A stretch of DNA of 64,000 nt from CAZUDO01 sp964618895 (GCA_964618895.1 CAZUDO010000041.1:1-64000), one strand, 5' to 3'; positions 48,718 to 57,699 are shown, counted from the stretch's first letter. The notes: generated by a model not told the origin, from the letters alone. Numbers and translations: made by a program.

Positions 48718-50445
48718 ATGGGGAAGGACTTCTTCAACGGGGACATGCAGCTGTTCATCGACCACCGGGTCGATTGGCCCCGCTACTTCCGGTTGAAGCG
48801 CGGCGACCAGGTGAACGTCGCCGAGGAACTGGACACCTTCCACGCCGTCCTGCGCACCACCGCCGACGTATGCGAAGAGATCGAGGCCGGCGCCCGCGAG
48901 CACTGGCACGACGAGGTGAAGCTGGTCGACGGCCAGGTGATCGTCCCGCCGCACATCGCGGCCGGCTATGACAAGCTCCGCCAGGCGGGCCTGGTCTGCC
49001 TCACACTCAGCCCCACCTACAACGGCTACGGCCTGCCGTACGTCCTCAACTGCGCGTATCTGGAGATGCTCTCGCGCGCCGACACCAGCCTGATGACCAT
49101 CGTCGGGCTCCAGGCCGGCGTGGCGCAGGACATCGAGAAGTACGGCAGCGAGGAGCTGAAGCAGAGCTACCTGCCGCGCTTCACCAGCGGCGAGCTGCAG
49201 GGTGCCATGGACCTGACCGAGCCCCAGGCCGGGTCCGACCTGGGCGGCATCACCACCCGCGTGACCCAGGAGGGCGGGCGCTACTTCATCGACGGCGAGA
49301 AGATCTTCATCACCAACGGCGGCGCGCCGATCCACCTCGTCCTGGCGCGCGACGCCGCCTCCTTCGAGCAGTCCCGCGGCACCACCAACGGCCTCTCGCT
49401 CATGTTCTGCCCGCGCACGCTCCTCGACGGGCGTACCAACGGCGTGCACGTGACGCGCGTCGAGTCGAAGCTCGGCATCCACGGCTCGCCCACCTGTGCC
49501 ATCCAGTTCGAGCACGCCGAGGCGTCCCTGCTCGGCAAGGCGGGGCAGGGCTTCCGCGCCATGCTCGACCTGATGAACCAGGCGCGCCTCGGCGTGGCGG
49601 CGCAGGCCATCGGCATCGCCGAGGCGGCCTACCAGCAGGCGCGCACCTACACCGCCGAGCGCGTGCAGTTCGGCGCGCCCATCATCACGCAGCCCCTGGT
49701 CAAGTCGATGCTGACGCAGATGTCGCTCAACATCCAGGCGACGCGCGCGCTCCTCTACCGTACGTGCGCGCTCATCGACATGACCGAGGCCATCCGCACC
49801 CACCTGGCCGGCGACCACGGCGGCAACGGTACCGACCGGATCTCGCTCCAGGAGGAGCTCGAGCACAACCTGCAGCTCATCCGGTTCCTGACCCCGCTCT
49901 GCAAGTACTACGCGACCGAGGTCAGCAACCACGTGACCCGCCAGGGCATCCAGCTGCACGGCGGCCTCGGCTACATGGCCGAGTCGGCGGCCGGGCACTA
50001 CAACTCGGACTCCATCATCACCACCATCTACGAGGGCACCTCGGAGATCCAGGCCAGCTTCGCCTTGAAGGAGATGGCCAAGGGCGCGCTGGTCGCGGCC
50101 CTCGAGCAGACGCGCGAGCAGCTCGAGTCGCTCGGCGGGCAGCACGGCGACCTGATCCGCCTGGTGTGCGACGGCATCGGGTGGCTGAACCAGTCGGTGC
50201 CGACCCTGCTCGGCGATCCGCAGTACGCGCTGCTCAACGCCAAGCGCGTCAGCGAGATGGTCATCGACGTGCTGGTGGCGGCCGAGTTCCTCTTCCAGGC
50301 GGGGCTGTCGGACGAGAAGCACGAGCTGGCGCGTACCTTCGTCCACCGCCGCATGCTCGCTGTCGAGATGTCGGCGCGGCGTATCAGCAGCGGCGACGGC
50401 TCGCGACTCAAGCGCTACGACCGCATCCTGGGGTTGGAGAAGTAG
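48718..50445 (+). CDS. Acyl-CoA dehydrogenase (large, DmdC-like type)
   Basis: A 575-residue FAD enzyme introducing the alpha,beta double bond in acyl-CoA. GAMDLTEPQAGSDLGGITTR is the family signature 1 with flavin contacts. FIDGEKIFITNGG and LGIHGSPTCAIQFEHA follow. YEGTSEIQASFALKEM carries the likely catalytic Glu. The extra 200 residues over ordinary dehydrogenases match the long 3-methylmercaptopropionyl-CoA dehydrogenase/FadE5-like group. Acyl preference is not readable. The ATG at 48718 has GGGGAGG upstream; another in-frame ATG at 48676 lies in the AT-rich motif. The nucleotidyltransferase gene follows four bases after its stop. Confidence 0.9.
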   Translation: MGKDFFNGDMQLFIDHRVDWPRYFRLKRGDQVNVAEELDTFHAVLRTTADVCEEIEAGAREHWHDEVKLVDGQVIVPPHIAAGYDKLRQAGLVCLTLSPTYNGYGLPYVLNCAYLEMLSRADTSLMTIVGLQAGVAQDIEKYGSEELKQSYLPRFTSGELQGAMDLTEPQAGSDLGGITTRVTQEGGRYFIDGEKIFITNGGAPIHLVLARDAASFEQSRGTTNGLSLMFCPRTLLDGRTNGVHVTRVESKLGIHGSPTCAIQFEHAEASLLGKAGQGFRAMLDLMNQARLGVAAQAIGIAEAAYQQARTYTAERVQFGAPIITQPLVKSMLTQMSLNIQATRALLYRTCALIDMTEAIRTHLAGDHGGNGTDRISLQEELEHNLQLIRFLTPLCKYYATEVSNHVTRQGIQLHGGLGYMAESAAGHYNSDSIITTIYEGTSEIQASFALKEMAKGALVAALEQTREQLESLGGQHGDLIRLVCDGIGWLNQSVPTLLGDPQYALLNAKRVSEMVIDVLVAAEFLFQAGLSDEKHELARTFVHRRMLAVEMSARRISSGDGSRLKRYDRILGLEK

Positions 50446-50449
50446 CTCC

Positions 50450-50914
50450 ATGGAGCCCGAGACGATTCGGGCGCTGTTTGCAGCCCTCCGCGACGAGCAC
50501 GTCGACTACGTCCTGGTCGGCGCACTCGCGATGGATGTTCTAGGCATCGGCCGCCTGACGGAGGACGTCGACCTGTTCGTTCGCCCCACCGCGGAGAACA
50601 TCGATCGCCTCCGGCGCGCGCTGCGACGGGTGTGGCAGGACCCGTCCATTGACGAGATCACGGCCGCGGATCTCGCCGGGGACTTTCCCGCCGTCCAGTA
50701 TGTCGCCCCGGACGGCACCCCCATCGATATTCTCTCGCGGCTTGGAGAGGCCTTCGCGTTCGCCGACCTCGAGGCCACGGCGTATGCGTACGGAGACGTG
50801 GAGGTCACGGTTGCGACCCCGGCGACGCTGTATCGGATGAAGCGGGACACGGTGCGGTTGCGGGACAAGGCCGATGCCCAGGTCCTTAAGGAAAAGTTCG
50901 GGTTGAAGGACTGA
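50450..50914 (+). CDS. Nucleotidyltransferase-fold protein (AbiEii/MNT-like)
   Basis: A 154-residue protein. YVLVGALAMDVLGIGRLTED then VDLFVRPTAENIDRL is the DUF-type nucleotidyltransferase core (hG[GA]xAxxxxGxxRxTxDxD) with the paired metal-binding Asp in TEDVDLFV. GTPIDILSRLGEAFAF supplies the third acid. These proteins act in toxin-antitoxin or abortive-infection modules, transferring nucleotides to tRNA or proteins. It lies two bases before a small basic protein that is its probable partner. The acyl-CoA dehydrogenase stop lies four bases upstream, an abrupt change of function that suggests insertion. Confidence 0.8.
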   Translation: MEPETIRALFAALRDEHVDYVLVGALAMDVLGIGRLTEDVDLFVRPTAENIDRLRRALRRVWQDPSIDEITAADLAGDFPAVQYVAPDGTPIDILSRLGEAFAFADLEATAYAYGDVEVTVATPATLYRMKRDTVRLRDKADAQVLKEKFGLKD

Positions 50915-50916
50915 GC

Positions 50917-51114
50917 ATGCCGGTCCGGAAATTCCGTACCCTCGACGAAGCCGCGCGGAGTCTGTGGCGCGACCCGGGAGACCCCCGCATCTGGGACGGT
51001 GTCATTCGCCGCTGGCAGCTCCACTGTTTCCTGGCGCGCGTTCCGATGCGCCCGCGCACGCCGGGGGTCTTCAAGTACCGATCTCTCGAAGAGAAGCAGC
51101 GACGGCAGAAGTAA
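50917..51114 (+). CDS. Small basic partner of the nucleotidyltransferase
   Basis: A 65-residue protein beginning MPVRKFRTLDEAARSLWRDP and ending PGVFKYRSLEEKQRRQK. The Trp-rich centre (IWDGVIRRWQLHCFLARV) and length fit the small proteins seen beside this kind of nucleotidyltransferase. It could be the antitoxin or a substrate-binding subunit. It starts two bases after the upstream stop, so they are coupled. No DNA-binding motif is evident. The role is inferred from the pairing only. Confidence 0.6.
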   Translation: MPVRKFRTLDEAARSLWRDPGDPRIWDGVIRRWQLHCFLARVPMRPRTPGVFKYRSLEEKQRRQK

Positions 51115-51117
51115 CAG

Positions 51118-51936
51118 TCACATCCTGCCGGGACGGCAGAGCAGTTGGCTTGCGCCCGAGGCCAGCAGGCGACCGTCCGGGCTCCACACCGCGACGCGAC
51201 CGCCGATCAGCCCGTCGGCAGCGACCGGCGCGCTGGCGTCGCCGAGCAGCCACTCGACTTCCGGCGCGAGGCGGTGGAACTGGACGGCCAGGTCAATGCT
51301 GGGCGCCAGGTAGGCGGGATCGTCGTAGGCGCGGAACGCGGCCGGCCACTGCAGCGTGTCGATCAGGATGACCGCCCGTGCGGCGTCGAGCGCCGGGTCG
51401 GTGAAGGTGGCGCGCGGCCGGAAGCGGTACCAGGACTGCAGGACGGGCGCGCCCGCGCGGCGCTCGCGCGGGGGGACGAAGCGCGTCGGACGGACCTCGA
51501 GATTGTTCCAGAAGGGGAAGGGCGCGCGGTCCTCGGGCGGTAGAAGGGCCTCCATCGCGGGCAGGCCTTCCGGGCCGGGAAGCGCGGGCATGGTGGCGGC
51601 ATCGTGGGCGAGGCCGTCGACGGCGCCGATGAACCACGCGAATGCCTCCAGGATCGGGCGCTCGCGTTGCGTCATCGAGACACGCAGCGAGGCGGCGCGC
51701 CGCGTGACGCGCAAGGGAACTACGGTCAGTTCCACGGTGTCGAACTCGGCGACGCTGAGAAAATGGCAGGCGAAGCTCGCCGGCCGCGGCACCGGCGCCG
51801 CCGCGGCGGCGGCGCGGAGGGCGATCGCGGCCAGGTAGCCGCCGTTCGGACCCCACACTTCCCATGCCCGCGACAGGTGCGCTCGATAGCGCCCATGGCT
51901 GCCCTCGACCGCCGTGTCCGCCGCCAGGTCGCCCAT
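51118..51936 (-). CDS. Acyl-CoA thioesterase family protein (TesB-like, double hotdog)
   Basis: A 272-residue protein. Its start, YRAHLSRAWEVWGPNGGYLA, and PRPASFACHFLSVAEFDTVE are the first hotdog of the thioesterase-like 4HBT_3 group. FTDPALDAARAVILIDTLQW and SIDLAVQFHRLAPE form the second, where the VQFHR segment matches TesB. It would hydrolyse an acyl-CoA. The ATG at 51936 is chosen because family members begin there. It is the last gene of a minus-strand operon with VOC, GST and enoyl-CoA hydratase genes, separated from VOC by 32 bases. Confidence 0.82.
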   Translation of the reverse strand: MGDLAADTAVEGSHGRYRAHLSRAWEVWGPNGGYLAAIALRAAAAAAPVPRPASFACHFLSVAEFDTVELTVVPLRVTRRAASLRVSMTQRERPILEAFAWFIGAVDGLAHDAATMPALPGPEGLPAMEALLPPEDRAPFPFWNNLEVRPTRFVPPRERRAGAPVLQSWYRFRPRATFTDPALDAARAVILIDTLQWPAAFRAYDDPAYLAPSIDLAVQFHRLAPEVEWLLGDASAPVAADGLIGGRVAVWSPDGRLLASGASQLLCRPGRM

Positions 51937-51968
51937 GCCTCCGGCTTGCCGCGCGCCCGGGTGGCTCG

Positions 51969-52397
51969 TCAACGCCTCGGAGGCAATCCCGTTTCCTCGT
52001 TCGTGCGTCCTCGGTCCTCCGCCAGCTCGATCAGGTGCCCGTCGGGATCGCGCACGTACGCCGTGCGCTGTCCCCACGGCCGGTCGGTGGGCGCCGTCAC
52101 CACCGGCGCGCCGGCGGCGGCCAACGCGGCGAACGCCGCGTCCACGTCCGGCACCTTGAAGCCGAGCTCGAACCCGGGCGCGTCCGGCGCGGGTGCCTGG
52201 ATCGGGTGGCCGAGGGTGGTCGCCATGGCGGCCCGCTCGTAGAGTGCCAGCCGGGTGGTGCCGGTGGCGAGCTGGGCGTACGCCCCGGCGCGGTGCCCGA
52301 GCGGGAGCCCGAGCGTGTCGACGTAGAACCCCAGCGCGCGGTCGAGGTCGGCAACGACCACCACCACGTAGTCGGGCGCCGTGAGCGACAGCGGCAC
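51969..52397 (-). CDS. Glyoxalase/bleomycin-resistance (VOC) family protein
   Basis: A 142-residue protein with the two babab repeats of VOC: DYVVVVVADLDRALGFYVDT then LGLPLGHR, and FELGFKVPDVDAAFAALAAA. The end RTAYVRDPDGHLIELAED holds the C-terminal metal ligand Glu. The first ligand His is not evident (YVVVVV), so metal binding is uncertain. The start is a GTG overlapping the GST stop (TAGTG). Part of the minus operon. Substrate unknown; VOC proteins next to GST genes often handle reactive aldehydes or CoA thioesters. Confidence 0.82.
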   Translation of the reverse strand: MPLSLTAPDYVVVVVADLDRALGFYVDTLGLPLGHRAGAYAQLATGTTRLALYERAAMATTLGHPIQAPAPDAPGFELGFKVPDVDAAFAALAAAGAPVVTAPTDRPWGQRTAYVRDPDGHLIELAEDRGRTNEETGLPPRR

Positions 52398-53047
52398 TAC
52401 CCGCGCATCCCCATCCCGGCCGCCAGCGGGTGCAGGCTGGCGCTGGCACTCGGTCGCGCCGCCACGTGCGCGAACCACGCGCCGACCCGGGCCAGGCCCG
52501 GATCCAGCGGCTGCCCCACGCTCGCGCCGAAGTCGAGCGCGGCGTAGAGCACGATGTCCGCGATCGTGAACCGATCGCCGACGACCCACGACCTGCCCGC
52601 GATGAGGCCATCCAGCCAGGCGAGCTTGTCCTGCACGATCGCCTTCAAGCCGTCGGCGGCTTCCGGCAGGACGCGCATGCGGGACCGGAACAGTTCCAGT
52701 CCCTCGGCATAGCGGAAGCCGTTGTAGAGGTGCTCGGTGATGTTGAGCTCGATGCGACGCGTCCACATGCGCGTCTCGGCGCGTTCTTCGGGTGTCCGGC
52801 CGACGAGCGGAGGGGTGGGGTGCTTCTCGTCCAGGTATTCGAAAATCGGCACCGTCTCCGCCAGCAGGCGGCCGTCGTCCAGCTCGAGCGCGGGCACCTG
52901 GCCGCCGGGGTTCCGGTCGGTGTAGGGCGGGCGGCGGTTCTCGGCGCTCAGGATGTCGACCGACACGGTCGGCAACGTCAGCGTCTTCTCGAGGAGGAAC
53001 ATGCGCAGCGCGCGCGGGTTCGGGCCGAAGGCGTCGTAGAGCTGCAT
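52397..53047 (-). CDS. Glutathione S-transferase
   Basis: A 216-residue GST. The thioredoxin-like N-domain is LYDAFGPNPRALRMFLLEK, then GGQVPALELDDGRLLAETVP then IFEYLDE, containing the cis-Pro VPAL and the glutathione gamma-Glu site (ET). The helical domain ends with RSWVVGDRFTIADIVLYAAL, the N-capping box (FTIAD) conserved in GSTs. No Ser or Cys is obvious at the usual catalytic position (GPNPRA). It detoxifies electrophiles or isomerises thioesters. Adjacent to VOC (overlap) and enoyl-CoA hydratase (11-base gap). Confidence 0.88.
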   Translation of the reverse strand: MQLYDAFGPNPRALRMFLLEKTLTLPTVSVDILSAENRRPPYTDRNPGGQVPALELDDGRLLAETVPIFEYLDEKHPTPPLVGRTPEERAETRMWTRRIELNITEHLYNGFRYAEGLELFRSRMRVLPEAADGLKAIVQDKLAWLDGLIAGRSWVVGDRFTIADIVLYAALDFGASVGQPLDPGLARVGAWFAHVAARPSASASLHPLAAGMGMRG

Positions 53048-53058
53048 CGGGGGGTCCC

Positions 53059-53823
53059 CTATTGGTTGATGCCGAGCTTCCGGCGCTGCGCGGTGCGCGC
53101 GGCGCGGCTCTCGACAGTGGTCCACACGGCGGCGCCGCGCGCCGCCTCCTCCGGTGTTTCGGCCAAGACGCGCGCGACCACCTCGGCGAGCAACGCCGCC
53201 TTGGTATGGGCGTAGGCTTCGCGCGGGAAGGTACCGAGCCGGCCGGCGCGCCGCAGTACGGTGTCCTCGAACGTCGCCGCCGGGAAGACTTCGTCGACGA
53301 TGCCGAGCCGGAGCGCCTGGCTGGCGGGGTAGAGCGCGGCGCCGAGCAGCACCTCGCTGGCGCGCGCGTGCGGCAGCCGCAGGCGGATGATCTCGAGCGC
53401 GACGCGCGGGTACGAGGCGCCGATGGCGACCTCGTTGGCGCCGACGGGGTACTCGCCCTCGACGCCGAGGCGGTAGTCGCACGCCAGCGCCAACACGAGC
53501 CCGCCGGCGATGGCGTGCCCGTTCAGCATGGTCACGGTCGGCTTGGGCAGGGTGAGGAGGTTCAGGTGTGTGTCCCGGAAGAGATCTCGGAAGAGCGGTC
53601 CGGTGGCATCGTCGCGCCGCGGAGCGCGCAGGTCGAAGCCGCCGCAGAAGAACGAGCCGGCGCCGGTCAGCACGACCGCGCGCACGGCGTCGTCGGTACG
53701 TGCGGCGTCGAGGGCTGCTCCCAGGTCGGTGAGCAGGGTCTCGTCCTCGGCGTTGGCGGGCGGGCGGTCGAGGGTCAGGACACGGACGCCGCCGGGGTGG
53801 TCGTCGGATCGGACGGTGGACAT
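53059..53823 (-). CDS. Enoyl-CoA hydratase/isomerase family protein
   Basis: A 254-residue crotonase-fold protein. VLTLDRPPANAEDETLLTDL, oxyanion loop VLTGAGSFFCGGFDLRA, and KPTVTMLNGHAIAGGLVLAL then ACDYRLG are the signature. The first catalytic Glu region (GANEVAIGASYPRVALEI) has Glu at NEVAIG; a second Glu is at the position of family members in IVDEVFP only loosely. It probably hydrates or isomerises enoyl-CoA, but isomerase or thioesterase variants exist. The first gene of the minus operon ech-gst-voc-thioesterase, divergent from the thiolase. Confidence 0.85.
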   Translation of the reverse strand: MSTVRSDDHPGGVRVLTLDRPPANAEDETLLTDLGAALDAARTDDAVRAVVLTGAGSFFCGGFDLRAPRRDDATGPLFRDLFRDTHLNLLTLPKPTVTMLNGHAIAGGLVLALACDYRLGVEGEYPVGANEVAIGASYPRVALEIIRLRLPHARASEVLLGAALYPASQALRLGIVDEVFPAATFEDTVLRRAGRLGTFPREAYAHTKAALLAEVVARVLAETPEEAARGAAVWTTVESRAARTAQRRKLGINQ

Positions 53824-53972
53824 GGGAACTTCTCGTACGCCACCCCGATGGCGAAAGGGAAGGGTGTCTGGGGAGCTTCAGGGCTTGAGGGGCCAGCAGC
53901 GAGCAGGGACGCCGATCGCCGCATCTGGCCGCCTGCCCCCCGCCCGTGCTAGCCACCTCCCCCGGAGGCCCC

Positions 53973-55139
53973 ATGCAGGAAGTCGTCATCGTCGAAGCCG
54001 TGCGGAGCCCCATCGGCCGTCGCAACGGGGGGCTCGCGGGCGTGCATCCCGCCGAGCTGCTCGGCATCGTCCAGAAGGCGTGCGTCACCCGCGCCGGCAT
54101 CGACCCGCGCGCCGTCGGTCAGGTGATCGGCGGGTGCGTGTCGCAGGTGGGCGAGCAGTCGTTCGACATCGCGCGTACCGCATGGCTGGCCCAAGGCCTC
54201 CCCATGGAAGTACCCGCCACCACCGTCGACAGCCAGTGCGGGTCGAGCCAGCAGGCGACGTCGCTGGCGGCCGGCCTCATCGGCGCCGGCATCGAGGACG
54301 TGGCGCTCGCGTGCGGCATCGAGATGATGACGCGCATCCCCCTCGGCGCCAGCCACAAGGTGAACGGCCGGCCCCTGCCGCCGATCTACAAGCAGCACTA
54401 CGCGTTCGCCACCCAGTTCCAGGGCGCCGAGATGATCGCGAAGGAGTTCGGCATCACGCGTGAGGACACGGATGGCTTCGGCCTGCGCTCGCAGCAGCGG
54501 GCGGCGCAGGCGTGGCGCGAGGGTCGTTTCGCGCGCGAGATCGTGCCGGTCGACGCCGCGGTGCTGGGCGAGGACGGCAAGCCGACCGGCGAGACCCGAC
54601 GCGTCGAGCGCGACGAGGGGCTGCGCGACACCTCGCTCGAGAAGCTGGCGGCCCTGAACGCGGTCGAGCCGGGTGGCATCCACACCGCGGGCACGTCGTC
54701 GCAGATCTCGGACGGAGCGTCCGCCGTGCTGCTCGCGTCGCCAAAGCGGGCCCGCGAGCTGGGCTTGAAGGCCCGCGCCCGCATCCTCGCCACCACGCTG
54801 GTCGGCGTCGATCCGGTGACCATGCTGAAAGGCCCCATCCCGGCGACCCGCAAGGTGCTGGCGGCAACGGGGCTCACGATGGCCGACATCGACGTGTTCG
54901 AGGTGAACGAGGCGTTCGCGTCGGTCGTGCTCTGCTGGACGAAGGCGGTGGAGGCGAATCCCGAGCGCGTGAACCCGAACGGCGGCGCGATTGCCCTCGG
55001 ACATCCGACCGGCTGTACCGGGGCGCGTCTCATCACGACCGCGCTTCACGAACTCGAGCGCACCGGCGGTCGCTATGGGCTCATCAGCATGTGCTGCGGT
55101 GGCGGGCTCGGCACCGGCACCATCATCGAGCGACTCTAG
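53973..55139 (+). CDS. Thiolase (3-ketoacyl-CoA thiolase / acetyltransferase)
   Basis: A 388-residue thiolase. The nucleophile C89 lies in TVDSQCGSSQQAT, a variant of N-x-x-C-x-S-G typical of the steroid/fatty-acid thiolase group. NEAFASVVLCWTKAV, GGAIALGHPTGCTGARLITT (His and the Cys in GCTG) and MCCGGGLGTGTIIER complete the site. It cleaves 3-ketoacyl-CoA to acyl-CoA and acetyl-CoA. GGAGG lies before the ATG at 53973. The acyl-CoA synthetase gene follows 18 bases after its stop, on the same transcript. Confidence 0.92.
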   Translation: MQEVVIVEAVRSPIGRRNGGLAGVHPAELLGIVQKACVTRAGIDPRAVGQVIGGCVSQVGEQSFDIARTAWLAQGLPMEVPATTVDSQCGSSQQATSLAAGLIGAGIEDVALACGIEMMTRIPLGASHKVNGRPLPPIYKQHYAFATQFQGAEMIAKEFGITREDTDGFGLRSQQRAAQAWREGRFAREIVPVDAAVLGEDGKPTGETRRVERDEGLRDTSLEKLAALNAVEPGGIHTAGTSSQISDGASAVLLASPKRARELGLKARARILATTLVGVDPVTMLKGPIPATRKVLAATGLTMADIDVFEVNEAFASVVLCWTKAVEANPERVNPNGGAIALGHPTGCTGARLITTALHELERTGGRYGLISMCCGGGLGTGTIIERL

Positions 55140-55157
55140 ACCCGAGGAGAGCATTTC

Positions 55158-56978
55158 GTGAGCACCCCCTATACGTTCGAAGCGCCGTTCATCCTGGGCG
55201 CGCAGATCGAAGCGCGCGCCAACCACCCCGAGGTCGCCGAGCGCGTCTTCCTGCGCCACGGCGACCGCAGCTGGACCTATCGCCGGTACCGCGACGCGTC
55301 GGTGCGCATGGCGTACTTCCTGCGCCGGCGTCTCGGGCCCGTCGACGACGCGCGTCCGGCCCACGTCGCTATGCTGCTCGAGAATCATCTGGAGCTGCTC
55401 GCGCTCTACGGCGGCTGCGGCTACACGGGCACGACGCTCTTCGGCGTGAACACGGGGCTCCGGGGCGAGACCCTTGCGGGCGTGCTGAACCAGTCGCGGG
55501 CACGCGTGCTGGTGGTCGATCAGCGCCTGCAGGACGAGGTCGAGCGGGTACGGAAGGACCTGAAGTACGTCGCCGCCGAGAACATCGTCGTCGTGCGCAC
55601 GCAGGGGGCCGGCCCGCTCATCGGTGGCGACCTGGCGGCCTGCCTCGCCAGCGAGGTGGGTTCTCCCGACAGATCGCTCGACGCGCCCGGCGTCGACGTG
55701 AACCCGATGACGGTCCTCATGGTCATATACACGTCGGGCACCACGGGGCTGCCGAAGGGCATCAACAACAATCACATGAAGCTCCTCGGCATCGGCATGG
55801 CGGTCTCGAGCCAGATGGGCATCGGCCCTGACGACGTGGGCTACGCCTGCATGCCGCTCTTCCACTCCAATGCGATGTTCCTCGGCTTCCAGCCCGCCTT
55901 CCACGTGGGCGGGGGGCTCGGGCTCCGCGAGCGCTTCAGCGCCACCAACTTCGTCGCCGACGTGCTGCGCTACGGAGTCACGTACTGGAACTACGTCGGC
56001 GAGCCCGTGCACTACGTCCTGTCCGCGGTGGAGAAGGAGTACGGCGGGGACGAGGCGCGCATCCTGCGCGAGGTGGCCGAGAACCCGCAGAACGGCCTGC
56101 GCTACGCGGTCGGCAACGGCGCCGCTGCTCCCGACATCGAGCGCTTCATGCGCTGGCTCGGCCTGGAGGACATGTTCGAGCTGTACGGCTCGACCGAAGC
56201 CGCCATCTCGACTTTCCGGAAGAAGGGCGATCCCCGCGGCTGCGTCGGGGCGATCACCGACGATGCGGTCAAGATCCTGAACGAGAAGGGCGGCGAGTGC
56301 CCGCCGGCGCAGCTCGGGCCCGACGGCAAGATCGTCAACTACGCCGAGGCGGTGGGCGAGATCTGCCGCGTGGCGCCGGACACGGGGCTGTTCCAGGGCT
56401 ACTTCGACAACGCCGACGCCAATTCCTCGAAATACCGCGACGGTGTGTACCACTCGGGCGACCTGGGCCACGTGCTGGTGCGCGACGGCACGCGCTTTCT
56501 CTTCTTCGACGGCCGCACCGACGACTGGATCCGGAAGGACGGCGAGAACTTCTCGGCCCTCCAGGTGGCGCGCCACCTGCAGGAGCATCCCGACATCGTC
56601 CTCGCCGCCGCGTACGGCGTGCCGTGTTCGGTCTCCGACGAGCTGGTCATGGCGGCCCTCAAGCTCCGCGCAGGCGCGCGTTTCGACGCCAAGGCGCTCT
56701 TCGAGTTCTGCGAGCAGCAGGTGACCGGCGGCGGCATGGACCGGAAATGGTTCCCCGACTTCGTCCGCATCGTCGACGAGTTCGAGTACACGCAGACGGA
56801 GAAGATCCTGGTGCGCAACCTGAAGAAGGTGCACTTCGACCGCAAGCGCCTGCCCGACGCGTCGCTCTACTGGCGGACGCGCGGCGACACGACGTTCCGG
56901 CCGCTCACGGTCGAGGACTACGAGCAGCTCCGCAAAGGGTTCGCGGCGGCGGAGAAGCTCGACCTGCTCGACCGTTAG
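55158..56978 (+). CDS. Long-chain acyl-CoA synthetase (FadD-like)
   Basis: A 606-residue AMP-forming ligase. P-loop: VIYTSGTTGLPKGINNNHM. ELYGSTEAAISTF is A5. HSGDLGHVLVRDGTRFLFFD then GRTDDWIRKDGENFSA holds A7/A8. The C-terminal Lys region (YTQTEKILVRNLKKVHF) holds the A10 Lys. The opening block (WTYRRYRDASVRMAYFLRRR) and length are those of FadD6/FadD17-like synthetases and FATP-like proteins with no long insert. The start is a GTG with GAGGAG upstream. Activates a fatty or steroid acid. Its stop overlaps the convergent HAD gene by four bases. Confidence 0.88.
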   Translation: MSTPYTFEAPFILGAQIEARANHPEVAERVFLRHGDRSWTYRRYRDASVRMAYFLRRRLGPVDDARPAHVAMLLENHLELLALYGGCGYTGTTLFGVNTGLRGETLAGVLNQSRARVLVVDQRLQDEVERVRKDLKYVAAENIVVVRTQGAGPLIGGDLAACLASEVGSPDRSLDAPGVDVNPMTVLMVIYTSGTTGLPKGINNNHMKLLGIGMAVSSQMGIGPDDVGYACMPLFHSNAMFLGFQPAFHVGGGLGLRERFSATNFVADVLRYGVTYWNYVGEPVHYVLSAVEKEYGGDEARILREVAENPQNGLRYAVGNGAAAPDIERFMRWLGLEDMFELYGSTEAAISTFRKKGDPRGCVGAITDDAVKILNEKGGECPPAQLGPDGKIVNYAEAVGEICRVAPDTGLFQGYFDNADANSSKYRDGVYHSGDLGHVLVRDGTRFLFFDGRTDDWIRKDGENFSALQVARHLQEHPDIVLAAAYGVPCSVSDELVMAALKLRAGARFDAKALFEFCEQQVTGGGMDRKWFPDFVRIVDEFEYTQTEKILVRNLKKVHFDRKRLPDASLYWRTRGDTTFRPLTVEDYEQLRKGFAAAEKLDLLDR

Positions 56979-57595
56979 CCGAGCGCGAACCCGAGGACCG
57001 CCGCCAGCTCCGCCAACGCCTGCTCCGGCTCGACCACCTTGATCGTCGTCATCCCGAGCGCGCGGGCGCTCTTCAGGTTGGTCCCGATGTCGTCCAGGAA
57101 TACGGTCTCCGCCGGCCGCACGCCCAGCTCCGTGCACGCCAGCTCGAAGATGCGCGGGTCGGGCTTGCGCATGCCCACCACCGCCGACTCGATGTACACG
57201 TCGAAGTGCGGTCGCAGCATCCCGGACGTATCCGCCTCGCTGATCCAGTTGTTGGTGATGACCCCGGTCGCGAGGCCACGGGCGCGGATGCGACGGATGG
57301 CCTCCAGCATGGTCGGGCGCGGGTGGGTGGCCTCGGCGACACGGGCCATCAGGGAACGCGCCGACAGGCGCTGGCCGGCGGCGGCGCAGTCGGCCTCGAA
57401 GGCGGGGAAGAAGGCATCGAGCGTGAGCTCGCCGCGCTCCAGGCGGGCCCACGCCCCGGTAGGGCCGGTGGTGACGACGACACGATTCACGAGGCCCGCC
57501 GGCAAGCCCTCCTCGCGCTCAAAGGCCGCGATCGCATGCAGCGGCGAGCCGACGACCACGCCACCCAGATCGAAGATGGTTGCCCGGTAGGTCAT
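56975..57595 (-). CDS. HAD-superfamily hydrolase (YihX/epoxide-hydrolase N-terminal-like)
   Basis: A 206-residue HAD. Motif I is IFDLGGVVVGS, with one Asp and a Gly for the second Asp of DxD as in the YihX group. A cap domain spans about 15-90. Motif II is GVITNNWIS, motif III is GMRKPDPRIFE, and motif IV is TVFLDDIGTNLKSARALGM. It should dephosphorylate a small phosphometabolite such as a sugar phosphate. The sequence matches the N-terminal phosphatase domain of bifunctional epoxide hydrolase. The 3' end overlaps the acyl-CoA synthetase convergently. Confidence 0.87.
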   Translation of the reverse strand: MTYRATIFDLGGVVVGSPLHAIAAFEREEGLPAGLVNRVVVTTGPTGAWARLERGELTLDAFFPAFEADCAAAGQRLSARSLMARVAEATHPRPTMLEAIRRIRARGLATGVITNNWISEADTSGMLRPHFDVYIESAVVGMRKPDPRIFELACTELGVRPAETVFLDDIGTNLKSARALGMTTIKVVEPEQALAELAAVLGFALG

Positions 57596-57699
57596 GGGCG
57601 CGGCAGCCTAGCGAAAGCCGGGCGTTGGGAACAGGCCTCCGGCCGGCGCATCGTGCGCCCCTTGGCGCGGCCGGCCGCGTGTGCGAAACCTCCCGCCCC

